From Callosobruchus maculatus (lineage: Eukaryota > Arthropoda > Insecta > Coleoptera > Chrysomelidae), in the NCBI GenBank assembly GCA_951848785.1, contig CATOUR010000007.1, positions 23,038,001 to 23,102,000 of the forward strand: DNA of 64,000 nt, in the 5' to 3' direction. Positions 57,316 through 64,000 of the stretch are shown piece by piece. Position 1 is the first letter of the stretch. Every line of letters starts with the position of its first letter. Below the pieces are notes generated by a model that was not told the DNA's origin, made no database searches, and was given only the letters and a program-made list of their open reading frames with translations. Made by a program: the position numbers and the translations under genes.

Positions 57316-57501
57316 ATCATTTGTAGTATTGGCAGCCGGGGATAACAATATGTATGGTAGCATTGGTAGTATCATGCAAATGCATGATTCCTGAAAACAA
57401 TTAAGGTAATTCGGTTGATATAAAAATTAGGGTTAGCAACTTAGTCAGGACAAACAAAAAAAAAGGGTCAAAATAACATTAGAACAAGTCTGGTTACTTT
57501 T
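57270..57501. repeat. Direct repeat D1 abutting family A copy A8
   Basis: From tttatgtccatccctac (about 57270) to the last base before A8. The 129 bp 57373-57501 (catgcaaatgcatgattcct ... ggttactttt) match 60669-60797 at most positions without length change. The part 57270-57303 also matches 60632-60668. About 65 bp in between (57304-57372) are absent from D2. See D2. Confidence 0.75.
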
Positions 57502-60500
57502 ACTTCCCACACCGATAGGTGAGGGGAGTATTGTGACCGCGAAAATTTTCGATTTTGAGATAATAGGTACGCTTTTTGGGCGTGTTATGATGTCTACATA
57601 ACGAAAATCCACGACACTCATTTCCGTCGGTCTGTCTGTCTGTCGGTCTGTCGGTCTGTCGGTCTGTCGGTCTGTCGGTCTGTCGGTCTGTCGGTCTGTC
57701 GGTCTGTCGGTCTGTCGGTCTGTCGGTCTGTCGGTCTGTCGGTCTGTCGGTCTGTCGGTCTGTCGGTCTGTCGGTCTGTCGGTCTGTCGGTCTGTCGGTC
57801 TGTCGGTCTGTCGGTCTGTCGGTCTGTCGGTCTGTCGGTCTGTCGGTCTGTCGGTCTGTCGGTCTGTCGGTCTGTCGGTCTGTCGGTCTGTCGGTCTGTC
57901 GGTCTGTCGGTCTGTCGGTCTGTCGGTCTGTCGGTCTGTCGGTCTGTCGGTCTGTCGGTCTGTCGGTCTGTCGGTCTGTCGGTCTGTCGGTCTGTCGGTC
58001 TGTCGGTCTGTCGGTCTGTCGGTCTGTCGGTCTGTCGGTCTGTCGGTCTGTCGGTCTGTCGGTCTGTCGGTCTGTCGGTCTGTCGGTCTGTCGGTCTGTC
58101 GGTCTGTCGGTCTGTCGGTCTGTCGGTCTGTCGGTCTGTCGGTCTGTCGGTCTGTCGGTCTGTCGGTCTGTCGGTCTGTCGGTCTGTCGGTCTGTCGGTC
58201 TGTCGGTCTGTCGGTCTGTCGGTCTGTCGGTCTGTCGGTCTGTCGGTCTGTCGGTCTGTCGGTCTGTCGGTCTGTCGGTCTGTCGGTCTGTCGGTCTGTC
58301 GGTCTGTCGGTCTGTCGGTCTGTCGGTCTGTCGGTCTGTCGGTCTGTCGGTCTGTCGGTCTGTCGGTCTGTCGGTCTGTCGGTCTGTCGGTCTGTCGGTC
58401 TGTCGGTCTGTCGGTCTGTCGGTCTGTCGGTCTGTCGGTCTGTCGGTCTGTCGGTCTGTCGGTCTGTCGGTCTGTCGGTCTGTCGGTCTGTCGGTCTGTC
58501 GGTCTGTCGGTCTGTCGGTCTGTCGGTCTGTCGGTCTGTCGGTCTGTCGGTCTGTCGGTCTGTCGGTCTGTCGGTCTGTCGGTCTGTCGGTCTGTCGGTC
58601 TGTCGGTCTGTCGGTCTGTCGGTCTGTCGGTCTGTCGGTCTGTCGGTCTGTCGGTCTGTCGGTCCGTCGGTCTGTCGGTCTGTCGGTCTGTCGGTCTGTC
58701 GGTCTGTCGGTCTGTCGGTCTGTCGGTCTGTCGGTCTGTCGGTCTGTCGGTCTGTCGGTCCGTCGGTCTGTCGGTCTGTCGGTCTGTCGGTCTGTCGGTC
58801 TGTCGGTCTGTCGGTCTGTCGGTCTGTCGGTCTGTCGGTCTGTCGGTCTGTCGGTCTGTCGGTCTGTCGGTCTGTCGGTCTGTCGGTCTGTCGGTCTGTC
58901 GGTCTGTCGGTCTGTCGGTCTGTCGGTCTGTCGGTCTGTCGGTCAGTCGGTCTGTCGGTCTGTCGGTCTGTCGGTCTGTCGGTCTGTCGGTCTGTCGGTC
59001 TGTCGGTCTGTCGGTCTGTCGGTCTGTCGGTCTGTCGGTCTGTCGGTCTGTCGGTCAGTCGGTCTGTCGGTCTGTCGGTCTGTCGGTCTGTCGGTCTGTC
59101 GGTCTGTCGGTCAGTCGGTCTGTCGGTCTGTCGGTCTGTCTGTTGGCGTTCTTCTAACGTCGTAATCTCAGTAACCGCTGCATGGATTGTGATGAAATTT
59201 GGGCAGCGTTATGCTGTGGGGTCGTAGTAGTTTTAAGGGTTTCTGATCATTTTCTACTTTTTCTTGGGTGGGAGTGAATTTGGGGGGGTGGGGGTCGCAA
59301 TACTGAAAAATTTGTTGTATTCGTAATGGGCTGTCCATTGATATGTGAATGAAAATCGGCAGGATACACTTTTTTAGGTCCATCTGAACGTTGCATGCTT
59401 ATTATAGAAACCACAGGACATAGTGAGATGTATACATACGAGCATTGTTTTAGATCGTTCGATATCGCGTAACGCGAAAATTGTTCAATTGATTTTAATG
59501 AAATTTTGACACAGTATTACTCCCGCGGCGAGGATGGAAAACGCGTATGTTGGAAAATTCGGGTCAGTGGCGGCGCGGCAATAATAAAAAATTAAAAATA
59601 TAAAAACAGCCAAACTTTGTTTTTAGGCGTGATAGGGGGTTCTGATCATTTTCTACGTTTTTTCGGGTGAGGGTGAATCTGGGGTTGTTGGAGGGTGGGG
59701 GGTTGTAAAACAAAAATTTGTTGTACTCATAATGGGTTGTCGATTGGTTTTTGAATGAAAAACCTAGCAGCATAATACACTTTTTACGTACATCCGAACA
59801 TTGCCTTGCTTATTATAAAAACCAAGGGACTTAGAATTTGTGATGTATACATACGAGTATTGTTTTAGATCGTTCTATATTTTAATGAAATTTTGACACA
59901 GTATTACTACCGCAGCGAGGATGGAAAACGCGTATGTTTTTGAAAAATAGTGTCAGTGGCGGCGCAGCAATAGTAAAAAAACTAAAAATATGAAAACAGC
60001 TCAAACTTACGGGTTCCTGATTATTTTCAATTTTTTTTTGGGTGGGGTGAAATCGGGGCGGTCGGGAAGGCGGGGGGTGGTGGGTTGTAAAACTGAAAAA
60101 TTTGTTGTATTCATAATAGTTTGTCCATTGGCCTGTAGAAGAAACACCTAGCGGCAATTTTTTGATCTGTACATACGAGCTTTGTTTTATTTCGTTCTAT
60201 ATGTATATTTCGTAAAGCGAAAATTATTGAGCTGATGTTAATAAAATTTTGACATAGAATTTATTACCGCCGCGAGAATGGAAAACGACTCTGTTTTTGA
60301 AAAACCGTGTTTGTGGCGGCGCAGCAATAATAAAAAACCAAAAGCATAAAATCGGCTCAAACTTCGTTTTTAGACGGATTGGAGGCTCTTGATCGTTTCG
60401 CATCGTCCAGTTCAAGCATGCAGAAAAAAACCGTGGCGCCCTGGTTCCTAAGGAGGGAGACGCAAGAAACTATTTACGAGGGTTTTTGTGTTGGATGTTG

Positions 60501-60626
60501 TTTTTGCGGGCAGATGGGCGATAATTTAGTTGCAGGGGGATATTAGACGATAGCTTCATGCAATGGGAAATAATAAAATGGTATCATCATTATGTGTGGG
60601 AAGTACTGAGTCAATCAACTTGACTC
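57501..60626. repeat. Family A repeat, copy A8 (largest; Helentron-like architecture)
   Basis: One end is TACTTCCCACAC (57501-57512), the other GTGTGGGAAGTA (60594-60605), perfect inverse motifs. Two bases beyond the second lies the palindrome GAGTCAA-tcaac-TTGACTC (60608-60626). After a ~110-bp head with taggtacgctttttgggcg and cataacgaaaatccacg comes a GTCT/GTCG array (57626-59143). Then come at least three internal units of about 360-400 bp, marked by G-rich tracts near 59290, 59690 and 60065. Sub-terminal inverted motifs, a microsatellite core and a palindrome outside one motif are the published hallmarks of non-autonomous Helentron-type elements (HINE, DINE-1). No Rep/helicase is encoded. 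Assignment rests on architecture only. Confidence 0.65.
57626..59143. repeat. (CGGTCTGT)n array, about 1.5 kb
   Basis: About 189 tandem copies of an 8-bp unit (GTCG GTCT). The first kilobase (57643-58664) shows no variant. Variants appear only toward the other end: C for T at 58665 and 58761, A for T at 58945, 59057 and 59113. Spacings between variants are multiples of 8 (96, 112, 56). The same core in other family A copies is only a few units long (about 47 bp in A3 at 15934-15980), so this copy has expanded enormously. Confidence 0.95.
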
Positions 60627-60629
60627 CAT

Positions 60630-60797
60630 CTTTTATGTCCAGCCTAAAACTCCATGCAGCTTTAAACGCATGCAAATAAATGATTCCTGAACACAATTAA
60701 GGTAATTCGGTTGATATAAAAATTAGGGTTAGCAACTCAGTCAGGACAAGCAACAAAAGAGGGTCAAAATAATATTAGAACAAGTCTGGTTACTTTT
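60630..60797. repeat. Direct repeat D2 abutting family A copy A8
   Basis: It begins ttttatgtccagcctaaaac directly after the A8 palindrome and ends at 60797. It repeats D1 (57270-57501) in the same orientation, lacking an internal ~65 bp. The two copies differ at several positions, so the duplication is not very recent. Confidence 0.75.
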
Positions 60798-62155
60798 TCA
60801 GTATAGTAGTAGTAATGATCAATTATATGAAAACCGCGTTGCAGGCTCAATCCCGAAAACTCAAAGGAATGACTGCTGTCACCGACTTATGTTATACCAT
60901 ACAAAAATGGTATTGTGTGCTGTTGCTAATGCTATTTTATCAAACTCAAATGGTGGAATAGAACGTTTATCCAACTGAATCAATTATTCAATTCAAATGT
61001 TTTAGACATATGTTTATATTTTTGGTAGCAGACAGGCAATTCAAAACCAATCAGTCAAATTCTAGGAAAATACCTAAATGTTCCAGTGAAATGGGCATGT
61101 TTTTGCTTGATTTGCTTGGGAAATTACAAAGTTCGAATTGCTTACAGGGAAAATAATCCAATTTTACGATACATTAAGCTTTGTTTTTTCACCTTTAACA
61201 GCTGTAGCATGAAAAATTCATTAACACTGATCACGCTACAAATATCAAAGTAATGATGAAGCAAAATGGGTGGAAGAAACTAAACTTCACCGTTATTTGG
61301 GTGATTTATCATTTTCTCCTAATCATTAGATGAATTACAATACTGACCAAAAAGATGTTGTGTCTGGGCAACTCAGATTAGGTTTAAAGAAATTGTATGT
61401 CACCAATCGGCATCTGAGATCATCATTCTTTTTGAAGTCTTGAGGTAATTGAGGTTACGTGCAGAAAAAATGTCTATTTTAGTACTACTCTCGTTAAAGG
61501 TCATAGGAACTTGGTGTGTATATATTTTCATGTGTAATAAAATTCAATTTTGCATATTTTCAACACGGCATTATAAAGCGGCTAGAGACATCGACTAATC
61601 TCATGAGTTTCACTCAGTGTGCTCCCAGCTATTGACTGGGGTAGATAGTTAGACGTTAACCATACTGATTTTATAGTAAACCTGCTGATCATACAGAATG
61701 TCATAGCCTATTGCGGGCAAAACTGCATAGGTTTTGAATTATCAGGGGCTTTAGTAAAATTTACTGAAGTCTACGAAGGGGCGAAATCAATATGTTTATC
61801 TCAGTGGAATTTGTCAACGATCTTACTACTGCATCACTCAGTGTACCTCCAGCAATTGACTGGGGTAGACAGTTGGACGTTAACCATGCTGGCTAATATT
61901 AAACAGTATATAGTATGTAGACTAGTATTACATAATCTGCAGTGCAAACGCCTCTAGAAACTGGAATCCCAATTAATTTAAGTCGTAGTAGTAGTATGGA
62001 GGCGAAGCCAGGCAAATAGACGAACTTTGGCCCTTTTTGCTAACCCCACTGCACCAATCGCTGGAAGTACTGAAATTCTACACCCTAGAAAGCTCCTTGT
62101 CGAACCTACCAGACCTCCTGACGAAAGTCAATATGTCCGACCATCTCGCCGAATA
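60798..62155. other. Mostly unassigned sequence
   Basis: No supported gene. Two related blocks at 61611 and 61834 are listed separately. Confidence 0.4.
61611..61892. repeat. Two copies of a 58-bp block, 223 bp apart
   Basis: cactcagtgtgctcccagct (61611) recurs as cactcagtgtacctccagca (61834). Both continue attgactggggtaga and gacgttaaccat. The two blocks align without gaps over about 58 bp with a few mismatches, a diverged direct duplication. Confidence 0.7.
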
Positions 62156-62292
62156 CAGGGTGGGCCAATAGTGCGTGGACGGAGGATTGTGGGCTTACTA
62201 AAAAACATTTCAAAAATCTGTCACTTGACTATGGTAGGGACCCTTGAGAGCTATAACGTAAAAATATTTTCACTTAAATTTTGACGTTCATA
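62156..62292. repeat. Transposon-end-like sequence (CAGGGTGGGCC)
   Basis: TA then CAGGGTGGGCCAATAGTGCG at 62156 resembles the end of the mariner-like element at 46430 (CAGGGTGGCCCAATAAGCGC). Similarity does not continue far. It is immediately followed by another end-like motif at 62293, so it may be a truncated end into which the next element jumped. Confidence 0.4.
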
Positions 62293-64000
62293 CAGGGTGA
62301 TTCATATCAAACATACATTTTTTTGAATGGAACCCCCTATATATTATTGCATATTTGGATTCCTTGGTCAATTCTAGTGTGACCTTATGTATCACACATG
62401 GAACTTTAAACGAACCGTTTAGGCGCAAATCACCATTTTTGGTATAAGTAGGTATCAGAAAAAAATTGAATATCGCAGCGGTTATAAAACTTAGAAGGCT
62501 TTGACTTTGCGGTATGACTAAGCATGAAATGAATCACCTTAGGTCAGACGGCTAAATTTGAATTCTTTTTGTACTTGGAGAAATCAGAGGATAAATTAAG
62601 GAAACTTCAATCAAAGATAACTTGATTTTTTCAAATGGGAATGCCTATTTTGGTTTAAAGAATCAAATGTAAAATTTGATTACCTTTCTAACGATATAGC
62701 ATTCTTGATATCAATCTTTTTTGGTTTTCATTTTATTTCAAATTTTCAGTCAAATCGGCGTTTTTCAACTTTCCTGCATGCAAGCAACCTAGCAGGCCAT
62801 GAAAAATAAACAAAAGCTCGTTAATATGGAAGAAAGCAACTAACTTTGTAGAAAAATGCAAACTAACTAGAGCAGCGAGGCAAGATTACGAAAATTCCTT
62901 ACAACATATTAGCTCTAACCAGAAACAATAGCGGTAACAGGAACGCTCATTTTTCACAGCCTACTAGCTATTAGCCAATTTCCAAAGTCAGTAAAAAAAT
63001 ATCTAATCAAAGGAAAACTAGTAGCGATTGTTGCTGGCAGTAGGATATCTATGTGTTCTGAATAAATTTGAATAAATTTTCACATTTAATGCTAGAAAAA
63101 AGTAGCCATTTCCGTAAGTCAAAAGTAATGATACCTCTGACTGGAACCCTTCAAATTCTTCAGTAGGTACTTCTACTTATTAGCAAAATCGCGGAAAATG
63201 AAAATGAATTGCAGCTGTTTGAATTGTAAAACATAAATTAGTTTGCAAAAAACTACATGAAATAATCACAATTACAACCTAGCGTAATTAAAAAATTCTA
63301 GCAATTATTTCAGTAGATGTTCAGAATGCTCCAGTTGGAGATATCTTTACTTTTGACTTAACTAAACAGAAATGACTATTTTTTATCCCATTAAATGTGA
63401 AATTTCATTCTAAATATGTTAGAGTGTAAGCAAAAATCGCTGATAGTTTTCCTCTTGTTTCAAAATTTTTAATCGTTTTGGAAAGTTGTCAAGCTCTAGT
63501 AGACCTCAATAGCTAGTAGGCTGTGAAAAACAAATACTTCTGTCATACCCCAGCTACTCCATTGACATTAGATATCTTGCCGCTGTTGTTTCCGGTTAGA
63601 GCTGATGTGTTGTAAGGAATTTTCATGTTCTTGCCTCGCTACTCGGGTTCGTTTGCATCTTTCTACTAAGTTAGTTGTTTTCTTCCATATTAATGAGCTT
63701 TTGTTTATTTTTCGTGGCCTACTAGGTTGCTTGCACGCAAGAAATTTGAAAAACACCGATTTGACTGAAAATTTGAAATAAAATGAAAACCAAAAAAGAT
63801 TGATATCAATAATGCTATATCGTTAGAAAGGTAATCAAATTTTATATTTGATTCTTTAAACTAAAATAGGCATTCCCATTTGAAAAAATCAAGTTATATG
63901 TGATTGAAGTTTCCTTAATTAATCTACTGATTTCTCCAAGTACAAAAAGAATTCAAATTTAGCCGCCTGAACTTAGGTGACGCACTTCATGCTCAGTCGT
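62293..64000. mobile_element. Large foldback element, cut by the window end
   Basis: TA then CAGGGTGATTCATATC at 62293 has a mariner-like form. From 62514 to about 62945 the sequence is the inverse of about 63560-64000: atgactaagcatgaaatg against the reverse of catgctcagtcgt at the window end. A perfect inverted 23-mer (tttttcacagcctactagct plus att) at 62950-62972 and 63509-63531 extends the pairing inward. If the arms are symmetric the element should end about 220 bp beyond the window. The loop (about 62973-63508) has no convincing gene. Confidence 0.7.

Noticed and set aside
57626..59143. CRISPR array or telomere-like repeat
   Set aside because: The unit is 8 bp with no spacers, lies inside a transposon copy, and is not TTAGG; it is a microsatellite expansion.
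62027..62284. 85-codon plus-strand frame (Pro/Arg-rich)
   Set aside because: It runs into a transposon-end motif at 62156 and shows no conserved domain.

Overview
The window is non-coding, transposon-packed DNA from an arthropod, most likely an insect. The sequence is AT-rich. It carries remnants of RTE-like, CR1/Jockey-like and R1/I-like retrotransposons, plus hAT, Tc/mariner-like and Harbinger elements and foldback MITEs. There are no operons and no bacterial gene structure. I could not identify any host gene with confidence, nor any rRNA, tRNA, CRISPR array or LTR retrotransposon. The insect order cannot be fixed from this sequence.

Layout. 1-3 kb: a dispersed repeat (family A, copy A1) split by a long-TIR mariner-like element that has a TA duplication. 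3-8.2 kb: degenerate non-LTR retrotransposon pieces, including one RT-RNase H body on the minus strand. 9.2-13 kb: two CR1/Jockey-like RT fragments lying head to head, an RTE-like fragment split by a hAT MITE with a perfect 8-bp duplication, and small foldbacks. 13.8-19.8 kb: several family A copies interleaved with GC-richer unique DNA and a second hAT MITE with a perfect 8-bp duplication. 20.1-21.35 kb: an element built of nested palindromes. 22.6-33.4 kb: retrotransposon remnants and MITEs, including one retrotransposon inserted inside another. 34.5-37.7 kb: a Harbinger derivative with a TTA duplication beside a long-TIR element that carries an unrecognised Cys/His-rich gene remnant. 38.2-39.8 kb: another family A copy. 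40.48-49.05 kb: a hAT-like pair of ends enclosing a full-length I-like retrotransposon (40713-46365) and a mariner-like element that itself holds a Harbinger MITE. 50.6-54.9 kb: two copies of repeat family C. 57.3-60.8 kb: the largest family A copy, with a 1.5-kb (CGGTCTGT)n array and direct repeats abutting both ends. 62.3 kb to the end: a large foldback cut by the window edge.

The best preserved gene set is the I-like element: ORF1 (gag-like, three zinc knuckles), then ORF2 (AP endonuclease, reverse transcriptase, RNase H, C-terminal Cys/His motif). ORF1 has one frameshift and ORF2 one in-frame TGA, while the target-site duplication and catalytic residues are intact. ORF1 would package the RNA. 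The ORF2 endonuclease would nick the target, and RT plus RNase H would copy the RNA in.

The most distinctive system is repeat family A. It shows 12-bp inverted motifs (TACTTCCCACAC / GTGTGGGAAGTA) near the two ends, a short palindrome outside one of them, internal units of roughly 400 bp, and a GTCT/GTCG microsatellite. This resembles the non-autonomous Helentron-type (HINE, DINE-1) elements known from insects. That assignment is an inference from architecture only. All coordinates of degenerate elements are approximate unless a target-site duplication is given.
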